This document shows, one piece after another, positions 8,999 to 17,778 of a DNA stretch of 64,000 nt. Origin of the DNA: Hoeflea prorocentri (lineage in GTDB: Bacteria; Pseudomonadota; Alphaproteobacteria; Rhizobiales; Rhizobiaceae). The translations under genes were made by a program, and so were the position numbers. A model generated the notes under the pieces. That model had not been told where the DNA came from. It searched no databases and saw only the letters and a program-made list of their open reading frames with translations. Within the stretch, counting starts at the first letter, position 1, and each line of letters begins with the position of its first letter. The stretch spans positions 3,348,001 to 3,412,000 of the forward strand of contig NZ_JAPJZI010000001.1 of NCBI RefSeq assembly GCF_027944115.1, in the 5' to 3' direction.

Positions 8999-9792
8999 TG
9001 AGCGAAACCGAAGCCATTTATGCGGGAACCGTGATGCACCGGCGTCTGCGGCCAAAGCCGCATGCCTTCAAATATTCGGTGTTCTCCATACTCATTGATA
9101 TCGACCGGCTCGAACAGCTCGGCAAACGCCTGCGGCTGTTCTCGCACAATCGCTTCAACCTTTATTCCGTGCACGATCGCGATCACGGGAACGGTGATGG
9201 CCTGAAGCCGCATTTGACGCACGTCGCATGCGAGGCCCTGGGAACCGACGCGGCGCAGCGCTTCCTGATGCTGTGTTATCCGCGCGTCCTCGGCTACGTG
9301 TTCAATCCGCTGACCGTCTATTACGGCATTGATGAACAAGGCCGCACGGTCGTGATGATATACGAGGTCAGCAATACGTTTGGCGAGCGCCATACTTACG
9401 CGATACCGGTAGATAACGCAGACGACCATGTCATGCGCCAGAGCTGCGAAAAGGTCTTTCATGTCTCGCCGTTCAACGAGGTGCGCGGGCGATACGCTTT
9501 CAAGACACGCATGCCCGGCAAACGGGCGAATGTCGCAATCCTGCTTCACGATGAAGACGGGCCGCTGCTCGCGGCGCAGTTTTCCGGCGAGCGCAGGCCG
9601 CTATCCGACAGAACGCTTGTAAAGATGTTCATCCGCCACGGCGCGATGACGCTGAAGGTCTGGGCGGGTATTCACTATGAAGCGTTGAAGCTTTGGGGCA
9701 AAGGGCTTCCGTTGTTCAAAAAGCCGTCGCCGCCGGAGACGCCCGTCACCGTGCCGCCACGCCGCCATAACCACAAACGGCTCGCAGCGTAA
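8998..9792 (+). CDS. DUF1365 domain-containing protein
   Basis: The protein is 264 aa, with IYAGTVMHRRLRPKPHAF at the N-terminus, then YPRVLGYVFNPLTVYY and VSNTFGERH, which are hallmarks of DUF1365. Biochemical function is not settled. The family nearly always accompanies an FAD amine-oxidase-like protein, often with a cyclopropane-fatty-acid synthase-like methyltransferase, suggesting membrane lipid modification. The start ATG overlaps the upstream stop by 4 nt with GGAG just before it. It is transcribed from the sigma-E promoter at 7609. It converges with the SDR gene, leaving only 7 bases between stops. Confidence 0.8.
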   Translation: MSETEAIYAGTVMHRRLRPKPHAFKYSVFSILIDIDRLEQLGKRLRLFSHNRFNLYSVHDRDHGNGDGLKPHLTHVACEALGTDAAQRFLMLCYPRVLGYVFNPLTVYYGIDEQGRTVVMIYEVSNTFGERHTYAIPVDNADDHVMRQSCEKVFHVSPFNEVRGRYAFKTRMPGKRANVAILLHDEDGPLLAAQFSGERRPLSDRTLVKMFIRHGAMTLKVWAGIHYEALKLWGKGLPLFKKPSPPETPVTVPPRRHNHKRLAA

Positions 9793-9799
9793 GTTGCTT

Positions 9800-10573
9800 T
9801 TAACGGTTCCGTCGGCCGCTTATCATCCGGCGCGACAGCGCATAGAACAGCCAGTAGGGCAGGAAATTCGTGAGCCTGACGGCGGTGGTGAACAGTCGCG
9901 GAAAGAAGATCGCATTCTTGCGCTGCAATATTCCCGACAGCAGTTTTTCCGCCGCCGCATCGACATCCATCAATCCGGGCATCGGGAATTTGTTGACCCT
10001 GGACATGGGTGTGTCGACAAACCCGGGCTGGACCAGTGTCACCTTGATGCCGAATTCGCCCAGCTCAACAGCCAGCGCTTCGGCGAGGTTGGTGAGAGCA
10101 GCCTTGGTCGGCCCGTATGCGAGCGAACTCGGCAGTCCACGGTATCCGGCAACGGACGACACGATGACAATATGGCCACTGCCACGCGCCTTCATGCCGG
10201 AAATCAACGCCTTGACCGCATAGACGGCGCCGAAATAGTTGATGGTCATCGCCTGATGCATCTTGTCCGTGTCCAGATCATCAGCCCGCATGGGGAACCA
10301 GACGGCGGCGCACAAAACCGCCGTGTCGATGCCGCCGTAACGCTTTTCGATGGCTTCAGCCGTTTGCTCGACTGCGGCCTGATCGCTGGTGTCGACGGGA
10401 AAGGCACCGAATGACGGGTTTTCGCGCTCCATCTGTTCGAGCTTTTCCACCGAACGGGCTGATATCGCGACATTGTCCGCCAAGGGTGCGCATTTTTCGG
10501 CCAGGCTTTGTCCGATACCGGAGCTGGCCCCGACAATCCATACATTGCCGAGGCTCTTTTCTTGCGCGCTCAT
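9800..10573 (-). CDS. Short-chain dehydrogenase/reductase in the sigma-E operon
   Basis: The 257-aa SDR has the cofactor motif GASSGIGQ at about residues 15-22, the catalytic serine in VSSVAGY and the YGPTK (YxxxK) motif. The usual NNAG is replaced by LCAA. It starts 7 bases after the chrR stop and is therefore likely the third gene of a sigma-chrR-SDR operon autoregulated by sigma-E. SDRs are also part of the sigma-E regulon in R. sphaeroides. The substrate is unknown; a membrane-lipid or aldehyde product of oxidative stress is a guess. Confidence 0.8.
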   Translation of the reverse strand: MSAQEKSLGNVWIVGASSGIGQSLAEKCAPLADNVAISARSVEKLEQMERENPSFGAFPVDTSDQAAVEQTAEAIEKRYGGIDTAVLCAAVWFPMRADDLDTDKMHQAMTINYFGAVYAVKALISGMKARGSGHIVIVSSVAGYRGLPSSLAYGPTKAALTNLAEALAVELGEFGIKVTLVQPGFVDTPMSRVNKFPMPGLMDVDAAAEKLLSGILQRKNAIFFPRLFTTAVRLTNFLPYWLFYALSRRMISGRRNR

Positions 10574-10580
10574 GATATGG

Positions 10581-11246
10581 TCAGATACCGACCAGCGGCT
10601 GCATCAGGCGACTGACAACACCCTTGAACCGGGTTGGTTCCTCGGTCGCCACCAGGCAGATGCAGGGCTCGTCCGAATCGACCAGTGGCTGATGCTCCAC
10701 ATGCTCATCCAGATCGGCAATATCGCCTTTGGCGAACCGACCCATTTCGTCATGATATGATCCGCGCAGAATGAGTGTCATTTCCGTCCCGCCATGTCCG
10801 TGCTCGGGGATTTTGCGGCCCGATCCGATCTTCAGCAGAAACAGGGACCCATTGGTATCGGCCATCTCAATGCGGTGGCGCTGAACACCGGGTACGACAC
10901 GCCGCCAAGGCAAGTCATCAAGCGACTGCCCAATGAGGTTTTGCAGAGGAAGTGGAACATCGCCTCCTGCATTAGCGGCCAGGCGATGCCTTGCAGCCGG
11001 CACGGCATCGGTATCCCCATCGGCATCGATCATCCTTGAAAGGCGTTCGAACGATCCGTTTGAAAGGGCCGCCGCCGGCGCATGCTCTAGGCAGTCTCCG
11101 CCGACAGCTTCGGCCAGATGCACCGCATGGCGGCAATCTTCGCACATGGCGAGATGCGAGGCGACAACCACCGCAAAGGCCGGGTCGAGGTCCCCAGTCG
11201 CGTAGCGCATCAGCGATGCATCATCCAGGTGATGATGAATGCTCAT
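10581..11246 (-). CDS. chrR: ChrR-family zinc anti-sigma factor with C-terminal cupin
   Basis: The 221-aa protein has the two-domain ChrR layout. The N-terminal anti-sigma domain has His6, His31, Cys35 and Cys38 in the HxxxCxxC arrangement (HLAMCEDC), matching the zinc ligands described for R. sphaeroides ChrR. The C-terminal cupin has EHGHGGTE and EHVEH, giving a likely second zinc site (His149, His151, Glu155, His185). ChrR holds sigma-E inactive and releases it on singlet oxygen or related stress. It overlaps the sigma factor gene by 4 nt, so translation is probably coupled. Confidence 0.9.
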   Translation of the reverse strand: MSIHHHLDDASLMRYATGDLDPAFAVVVASHLAMCEDCRHAVHLAEAVGGDCLEHAPAAALSNGSFERLSRMIDADGDTDAVPAARHRLAANAGGDVPLPLQNLIGQSLDDLPWRRVVPGVQRHRIEMADTNGSLFLLKIGSGRKIPEHGHGGTEMTLILRGSYHDEMGRFAKGDIADLDEHVEHQPLVDSDEPCICLVATEEPTRFKGVVSRLMQPLVGI

Positions 11247-11842
11247 CTCAGTTCCTCAAGGTTTTCTTTCAGTTTCTTATAGGCCAGCCGGGTGCGGGAT
11301 TTGACCGTCCCGATCGGCAGTCCAAGCTTTTGTGCTATCTCGCTTTGCGGCATGAATTGAATAAATGCCATTTCGATAACCGTTTTCTGTTCCAGCGGAA
11401 GCTGATCGATGGCGTCACGGACCATTTCTCCATGCTGGCCGGTGATCATTTCTGCTTCCGCGCTCGGCGCGTCGCACGCGATCGACACCGTCTCCACATC
11501 TATATAAGGCTGCACGGGTTGCCGCCTTATCCTGTCTATGCGCGCATTGCGCGCGATCGTGAATATCCACGTCGAAACTGAGCCGCGCTCTGGCGCATAG
11601 AGCGCGGCCTTGCGCCAGACCGTCAACATAACTTCCTGCATCAGGTCTTCCGCAAGGTCTTCGCTGGCTCCTGAGCCGAGCATCATTCCTTTGATACGAG
11701 GACCGAACCGGACAAAAAGGGTCTCGAATGCTGATTTGTCACGATGGACAGCCACGTCGGAGATCAGCACTTCATGGAGTGCCTGATCCGTCTTAGGTCC
11801 CGGATCTTCCGAGGGTTTTTCCATCTGCAAGACTTTCAGCAT
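11243..11842 (-). CDS. rpoE: ECF RNA polymerase sigma factor (RpoE/ChrR-partner type)
   Basis: The protein is 199 aa with sigma region 2 (AEDLMQEVMLTVW, WIFTIARNARIDRIRR) and region 4 (LPLEQKTVIEMAFIQFMPQSEIAQKLGLPIGTVKSRTRLA). The C-terminal helix-turn-helix reads the -35 element. Pairing with ChrR identifies it as the stress sigma factor of the ECF11 type. The gene has a TGATCC-N17-GTAATA promoter 29-57 bases upstream, so it very probably drives its own transcription. The ATG at 11842 is preferred; an alternative at 11824 lacks a binding site. Confidence 0.9.
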   Translation of the reverse strand: MLKVLQMEKPSEDPGPKTDQALHEVLISDVAVHRDKSAFETLFVRFGPRIKGMMLGSGASEDLAEDLMQEVMLTVWRKAALYAPERGSVSTWIFTIARNARIDRIRRQPVQPYIDVETVSIACDAPSAEAEMITGQHGEMVRDAIDQLPLEQKTVIEMAFIQFMPQSEIAQKLGLPIGTVKSRTRLAYKKLKENLEELR

Positions 11843-11870
11843 GGCCCGGCCTTCGCTGTTAAACCGGACT

Positions 11871-11899
11871 TATTACGACGGTATTTGCCGATCGGATCA
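11871..11899 (-). promoter_or_regulatory. Autoregulatory sigma-E promoter of the rpoE-chrR-SDR operon
   Basis: The minus strand reads TGATCC, 17 bases, GTAATA, about 30 bases before the rpoE start. The same spacing and -35 hexamer occur at the three other sigma-E sites in this cluster. Confidence 0.75.
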
Positions 11900-11956
11900 C
11901 GATAGGCAAAAAAATTCCAGTATTTTCCCTGCAACCGCAAATATTCGATTTTTTTG

Positions 11957-11985
11957 TGATCCGGAAATCAAGCTCCGGCGTAACC
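11957..11985 (+). promoter_or_regulatory. Sigma-E promoter of the fasciclin gene
   Basis: TGATCC (11957-11962), a 17-base spacer, then GTAACC. It is divergent from the rpoE promoter, with the two -35 elements about 58 bases apart. The leader to the ATG at 12051 is roughly 60 bases. Confidence 0.75.
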
Positions 11986-12050
11986 CTTGCCAGCTAGCAA
12001 CCCGGATCATCCGGCGGTCGACTGCCTGTCCACCTGCAGAGGAGATGAAC

Positions 12051-12539
12051 ATGCAGAAAACAATAATCGCGGCAGTCGCCGCAATGGGACTTTTCGCAGC
12101 GGCACCGGCTGGTGCCAACAATATCGTCGAAACGGCTCAGAGTGCCGGCAGCTTCAATACGCTGCTTGCCGCCGCCAAAGCAGCCGGTCTGGCAGATGCG
12201 CTGGCAACGGGTGAAAACCTGACCGTTTTCGCACCGACGGACGAAGCTTTCGCCGCTCTTCCGGAAGGAACTGTCGAGTCCCTTTTGAAGCCTGAAAACA
12301 AGGATCAGCTCATTGCTATTTTGAGCTACCACGTTCTTCCGCGCAAGCTGATGTCAACCGACCTTCCCGGTCGCCGGATTCACGTCAAGACGCTGAAGAC
12401 AGAGGGCGACAAGACGCTGGCCGTCGAGAAATCTTCGTCCGGTGTGACCGTGGACAACGCCAATGTCGTTTCCGCTGACATCGTGACCGACAATGGTGTG
12501 ATCCATGTGATCGACAAGGTTGTTTTGCCGTCGAGCTAA
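12051..12539 (+). CDS. Periplasmic fasciclin (FAS1) domain protein
   Basis: The protein is 162 aa: a Sec signal peptide (about 23 residues, ending AGA) followed by one complete FAS1 domain. The FAS1 H1 segment is LTVFAPTDEAFAALP and the H2 segment is NGVIHVIDKVVLP. FAS1 domains mediate adhesion or bind small molecules, and secreted single-domain bacterial versions are widespread. The start at 12051 has AGAGGAG 6 nt upstream; the longer open frame from 11841 covers the promoter and is not coding. It is divergent from rpoE and has its own sigma-E-type promoter, so it is probably induced by the same stress. Confidence 0.88.
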   Translation: MQKTIIAAVAAMGLFAAAPAGANNIVETAQSAGSFNTLLAAAKAAGLADALATGENLTVFAPTDEAFAALPEGTVESLLKPENKDQLIAILSYHVLPRKLMSTDLPGRRIHVKTLKTEGDKTLAVEKSSSGVTVDNANVVSADIVTDNGVIHVIDKVVLPSS

Positions 12540-12549
12540 GTGACGGATT

Positions 12550-12586
12550 GGGACGCGCATATGTGTCTGCGCGTCCCGAACCTTTT
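12550..12586 (+). terminator. Intrinsic terminator after fasciclin
   Basis: A perfect 10-bp stem GGGACGCGCA/TGCGCGTCCC with an 8-nt loop is followed by CCTTTT. It fills the convergent gap with the ABC ATPase gene and may act in both directions. Confidence 0.75.
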
Positions 12587-12588
12587 AC

Positions 12589-13647
<1,059 letters not shown>

Positions 13648-13651
13648 CGTG

Positions 13652-14461
13652 TTAGATCTCCATTCTCTCCGGCGTTCTTTCGTTCTCGGGAAAACGCCAG
13701 TATTCAGCCGCATCGGCTATTTTCCCGGCTGCATTCTGTAATTCGGGCACATGCTTCCTCAGCTTGCCAAGGGACGTTCTGGCGGATGTGCTGGTGACCG
13801 AGACCGCTCCCATCATCTGTTCGCTCCTGGACAGGATCGGAACCGCGACGCAGATGATGCCCGGCTCATGGTCCTCGCGGTCGAGCGCATAGCCATCCTG
13901 GCGGATCTGATTGAGCTCGCAGGCCAGTTCCTGCTGCGAACAGATCGTCGAAGGCGTAAAGCGGTGATAGGATTGCTGCGGCAGAATCCGCTGCAGCTCA
14001 TCGTCCGGCAGGTAGGCAAGCATCGCCTTTCCGACGCCCGTGCAATAGGCGGGCCCGACCTTTCCGGCTTCCGAAAACATCGTCACGCGGCGCTTTGCGT
14101 CGCGCTTATCCAGATAAAGCACGTGGGGGCCATCGAGTTGCGCCAGGTGAATGGTTTCGCCGGTTGCCTCACTGAGCGCCGTCAGATGAGGCCTGGCGAC
14201 CGGTGCGAGCGATGACTGGGTCCAGGCGGAATGTGCCAGGCGCACAAGGCGCACACCAAGCGCATAGGTCTGCCATTTGCGGTCGAAGGTCAGTACGCCT
14301 TCGGTAACCAGGTTCTGCAGGATCCGGTAGAGCGTTGCCTTGGGGTATCGGGATTCGGCAAGGATATCGTTGAAGCGCACCGGGCGCTCAAACGATGCGA
14401 CCAGGTCAAGCACGTTCAGCGCTTTGCCCACAGTCCCGCTCGACTTGCGTTCGCTCTCCAA
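13652..14461 (-). CDS. IclR-family transcriptional regulator of the galactoside locus
   Basis: The protein is 269 aa. The N-terminal winged helix (VGKALNVLDLVASF, YPKATLYRILQNLVTEG) is followed by the IclR effector domain (GETIHLAQLDG, YCTGVGKAMLAYLP, DREDHEPGIICVAVPI). It is divergent from the binding-protein gene with 130 bases between, the usual position for a local regulator. It likely controls the transporter and galactose catabolic genes in response to a galactose-derived ligand; the ligand is inference. Confidence 0.88.
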   Translation of the reverse strand: MESERKSSGTVGKALNVLDLVASFERPVRFNDILAESRYPKATLYRILQNLVTEGVLTFDRKWQTYALGVRLVRLAHSAWTQSSLAPVARPHLTALSEATGETIHLAQLDGPHVLYLDKRDAKRRVTMFSEAGKVGPAYCTGVGKAMLAYLPDDELQRILPQQSYHRFTPSTICSQQELACELNQIRQDGYALDREDHEPGIICVAVPILSRSEQMMGAVSVTSTSARTSLGKLRKHVPELQNAAGKIADAAEYWRFPENERTPERMEI

Positions 14462-14544
14462 AACTCTTCCTCCCTACCCCCGAACGACAGCAGTTGCCGA
14501 TGAGGATATTCTTGACAAGCGTATGTTAGCCGTGCTCCAATTTC

Positions 14545-14558
14545 AATATGTAAATATT
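14545..14558 (+). promoter_or_regulatory. Candidate IclR operator in the divergent region
   Basis: AATAT-GTAA-ATATT is a short perfect palindrome in an unusually AT-rich stretch (14537-14580) just before the binding-protein gene. A nearby TTGACA at 14512 could be a -35, but no clear -10 sits at 17 bases. This is only a candidate. Confidence 0.3.
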
Positions 14559-14591
14559 AGTTTCACTATTCGGAACAAAAGGGAGGATACC

Positions 14592-15845
14592 ATGCGTTCC
14601 ATTTTGAAGGCGTCAGCAGTGGCGCTTGTCACCAGTGCTGCCTTGGCGACAGGGGCGTTTGCAGACGGCCATAAACTCAGCGGGGAAATGAAAATCTTCC
14701 TCGATACGTCGAATCCGGCGCCGCGCGCCACGTTCGAGGGCATCATTGCCCAGTTCGATGAAATGCACCCGGATCTGAAGATCGAAACGACGATCATCGA
14801 CCGCGATGCCTACAAGACACAGATCAGAAACTTCCTGACGGCCAATCCGCCGGATGTTGCGACCTGGTATGCGGGCAACCGGATGCTTCCATACGTGACC
14901 ACGGGTCTGTTTGAGGACGTATCCGACCTGTGGACGGGTGACCTTGCGGCAGAACTGGCATCGACAAAGACCGCGATGACCATCGACGGCAAGCAGTGGG
15001 GCGTTCCCTATACCTACTACCAGTGGGGCATGTACTACCGCAAAGACATCTTTGATGAGCTTGGCCTGACCGTCCCGACCAACTGGGAAGAAGAAAAGGC
15101 AAACTGCCAGAAAATCGTCGATTCGGGACGCAAGTGCTACACGATCGGCACCAAGTTCCTTTGGACGGCGGCGGGCTGGTTCGACTATCTGAACCTGCGC
15201 ACCAACGGCTACGAGTTCCACATGGCGCTGACCGCCGGCAAGGAAAGCTGGACCGATGATCGCGTGAAAAAGACCATGGCGAACTGGCGCGAGCTGATCG
15301 ACATGGGCGCTTTCATTGACGACCACACCGCCTATAGCTGGCAGGAAGCCATTCCGTTCCTCGTTGACGGCCAGGCAACCGCCTATCTGATGGGTAACTT
15401 TGCGGTTGACCCGATCAAGGCTGCCGGCCTGACTGATGACCAGCTGGATTTCTACCAGTTCCCGCTGATTACCGAAGGCATTCCGATGGCCGAGGAAGCA
15501 CCGACCGATACGCTTCATATCCCGTCCGGCGCCGCCAACAAGGAAGCTGCTCGCGCCTTCCTGAAGTTTGTTGCAACACCGGATATCCAGACATCCATGA
15601 ACGCCAGCCTCGGTCAGTTGCCGGTCAACAACAAGGCAAGCGTCAACACGGACGACAAGTTCGTGAAGGCCGGATTTGAGATGCTGAACAATGCATCCGC
15701 CCTTGCGCAGTTCTTCGACCGGGACGCGCCGGCCGAAATGGCCAAGGTCGGCATGGAAGGCTTCCAGGAATTCATGGTCCGTCCGGACAATCTGGATCAG
15801 ATCCTGCAGCGCCTCGAGAAGACACGCGAGCGTGTCTACAAGTAG
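14592..15845 (+). CDS. Sugar ABC transporter substrate-binding protein (family 1)
   Basis: The protein is 417 aa with a Sec signal peptide ending GAFA. The body has features of family 1 extracellular solute-binding proteins: KIETTIIDRDAYKTQIRNFL, PPDVATWYAGNR, and the aromatic-rich WGVPYTYYQWGMYYRKD that lines sugar pockets. It should capture a sugar in the periplasm for the two permeases that follow. Alpha- or beta-galactosides are the likely ligands because GH36 and GH42 genes follow. The start is chosen at the ATG with GGGAGGA upstream. A hairpin after the stop probably raises its transcript relative to the permeases. Confidence 0.88.
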   Translation: MRSILKASAVALVTSAALATGAFADGHKLSGEMKIFLDTSNPAPRATFEGIIAQFDEMHPDLKIETTIIDRDAYKTQIRNFLTANPPDVATWYAGNRMLPYVTTGLFEDVSDLWTGDLAAELASTKTAMTIDGKQWGVPYTYYQWGMYYRKDIFDELGLTVPTNWEEEKANCQKIVDSGRKCYTIGTKFLWTAAGWFDYLNLRTNGYEFHMALTAGKESWTDDRVKKTMANWRELIDMGAFIDDHTAYSWQEAIPFLVDGQATAYLMGNFAVDPIKAAGLTDDQLDFYQFPLITEGIPMAEEAPTDTLHIPSGAANKEAARAFLKFVATPDIQTSMNASLGQLPVNNKASVNTDDKFVKAGFEMLNNASALAQFFDRDAPAEMAKVGMEGFQEFMVRPDNLDQILQRLEKTRERVYK

Positions 15846-15851
15846 TCAGAC

Positions 15852-15878
15852 TGGGGCGGGCTTTTCGGGTCCGCCCCA
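15852..15878 (+). terminator. Attenuating hairpin between binding protein and permeases
   Basis: TGGGGCGG pairs perfectly with CCGCCCCA over a 12-nt loop, followed by AACGCCTTTT. Such partial terminators or stabilising hairpins are common after binding-protein genes. Confidence 0.6.
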
Positions 15879-15970
15879 ACGCCTTTTGGACTACCCGATA
15901 GTCCGCATCTGGTTTCCGGCTTAGCCAGCCCAACGGGAACCGCGAACGCACCGGAAAAATGAGGTTCGCG

Positions 15971-16900
15971 ATGTCAACCGCTACCCTAGCCAAATCCGAA
16001 TACGAGCAAGAAAACCGATCCTGGTACAAGCGAAACGAGATCAGCATCACACCGTGGCTGTTCATGGCGCCGGCGATCCTGTTCTTCATGGTCTATGTGA
16101 TCATTCCGATCTTCCAGAGTTTCGAGATTTCTCTGTTCGAGTGGGACGGACTTGGAGCCCGAGAATATATCGGCACCGATAACTATGTGGAACTTTGGGA
16201 CGACCCGGCTTTCTACACGTCGCTGCGGAATAACCTGATCTGGTTGATCCTTTATCTTCTGGCGATTCCGGCGGGATTGTTCATCGCTCTGTTTCTGAAC
16301 CAGACGGTCGTCGGCATCAGGCTTTACAAGTCACTTTTCTTTTTCCCGTTTGTGATCAGCCAGGTGGTTGTCGGTCTCGTTTTCACATGGTTTTACGATC
16401 CGACCTTTGGCCTCTTCAATACGGTCATTGGATGGGTGGGGCTCGGCCCGATCAACGTGCTCGGCGATCCGACCTATGTGACCTACGGAATTATTGCCGC
16501 GGGCCTGTGGCCGCAAACGGCCTATTGCATGATCCTCTACCTGACCGGGCTGAATGCCGTTGACCCCGAGCAGATCGAGGCCGCACGGCTGGACGGCGCC
16601 AAGGGTTGGAAAATGCTTTGGTATGTTGTCGTGCCTCAGTTGAAACCGGCCACGTTCATCGCCTTTGTGGTGACCATCATCGGCGCGCTTCGCTCGTTCG
16701 ACCTGATCTCGGTCATGACCAACGGCGGACCGTTCGGCGAAAGCCGCGTCCTCAGCTTCTACATGTTCGAGGTTGCCCTTTCCGAATACGGTTTCCGCAT
16801 GGGCTATGGCGCCGCCATTGCGGTGGTTCTGTTCCTTATCATGCTGTTCTTCATCGCGTACTTCCTGTACTCGATGTACAGAGACGAAAGGGGTCGCTGA
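15971..16900 (+). CDS. Sugar ABC transporter permease (MalF-like)
   Basis: The protein is 309 aa with six predicted membrane segments and the EAA loop DPEQIEAARLDGAKGWKMLWYVVVPQLKPA, the contact site for the ATPase. The start at 15971 has GAGG 6 nt upstream; an in-frame ATG at 15959 overlaps that site. It is followed after one base by the second permease, and together they form the channel of the galactoside importer. Confidence 0.9.
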   Translation: MSTATLAKSEYEQENRSWYKRNEISITPWLFMAPAILFFMVYVIIPIFQSFEISLFEWDGLGAREYIGTDNYVELWDDPAFYTSLRNNLIWLILYLLAIPAGLFIALFLNQTVVGIRLYKSLFFFPFVISQVVVGLVFTWFYDPTFGLFNTVIGWVGLGPINVLGDPTYVTYGIIAAGLWPQTAYCMILYLTGLNAVDPEQIEAARLDGAKGWKMLWYVVVPQLKPATFIAFVVTIIGALRSFDLISVMTNGGPFGESRVLSFYMFEVALSEYGFRMGYGAAIAVVLFLIMLFFIAYFLYSMYRDERGR

Positions 16901-16901
16901 T

Positions 16902-17750
16902 ATGTTTCCGACACCCATTCAAAAGACGCCGCGCAGCTGGCAGATCACCTACCAGTCCTTTCTTCCGATTGCCCTGATCATGTGGCTCCTGCCGCTGATT
17001 GCGGTCGCCATATTCTCGGTGAAACCGGAAGGCGATTTCTCGGCGGGCGAATACTGGTCCCTGCCCTCAACCTTCGGCGGCTGGGAAAACTATGGAAAAG
17101 TGTTTTTCCAGTCCGACATGCCGCGTTACCTGCTCAACTCTTTGCTGATCACTGTGCCGACGGCGATCGGCGCGGTGGCGCTGGCCTGCATGGCCGGGTT
17201 CGCACTGGGCATTTACAGATTCAAACTGAATTTGTGGATTTTCTTCCTGTTCGTTGCAGGCAACTTCGTGCCGTTCCAGATCCTGATGGTGCCGGTTCGG
17301 GACCTGACGCTGGATCTCGGCCTTTACAACACGAAGACCGGCCTTGTGCTCTTCCACATCGCCTTTCAGACGGGGTTCTGCACCCTCTTCATGCGCAACT
17401 TCATCAAAGGCCTGCCCTTCCCTCTGATCGAGGCTGCCCGGGTTGAAGGAATCGCAGAGTGGCGGATTTTCGTCTATATCGTCCTGCCTTTGATGAAACC
17501 GGCGATCGCTGCGCTCTGCGTGCTGATCTTCACATTCATCTGGAACGATTATTTCTGGGCGATTGTCTTGACGCAGGGGGTTGAATCTCAACCGGTCACC
17601 GCCGGCATCACCTCGTTCAATGCGCAGTTCCGGGCCGCCTATCACCTTATGAGCGCCGGAGCAATTGTAGCGGCGCTGCCGCCGGTGGCGATTTTCTTCC
17701 TGATGCAAAAACACTTCATCGCAGGCCTGACACTTGGAGCTGTTAAATGA
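16902..17750 (+). CDS. Sugar ABC transporter permease (MalG-like)
   Basis: The protein is 282 aa with six membrane segments and the EAA motif PLIEAARVEGIAEWRIFVYIVLPLMKPA. It pairs with the MalF-like permease immediately upstream. The start at 16902 lies one base after that stop with AAAGGGG upstream. The alpha-galactosidase gene begins 28 bases after its stop, so transport and hydrolysis genes are likely one transcript. Confidence 0.9.
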   Translation: MFPTPIQKTPRSWQITYQSFLPIALIMWLLPLIAVAIFSVKPEGDFSAGEYWSLPSTFGGWENYGKVFFQSDMPRYLLNSLLITVPTAIGAVALACMAGFALGIYRFKLNLWIFFLFVAGNFVPFQILMVPVRDLTLDLGLYNTKTGLVLFHIAFQTGFCTLFMRNFIKGLPFPLIEAARVEGIAEWRIFVYIVLPLMKPAIAALCVLIFTFIWNDYFWAIVLTQGVESQPVTAGITSFNAQFRAAYHLMSAGAIVAALPPVAIFFLMQKHFIAGLTLGAVK

Positions 17751-17778
17751 TCCTGTGCCCGAAACTGGGACATGAGCG

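Noticed and set aside
14512..14540. Sigma-70 promoter with TTGACA at 14512
   Set aside because: No acceptable -10 hexamer lies 16-18 bases downstream, so it is left unassigned.
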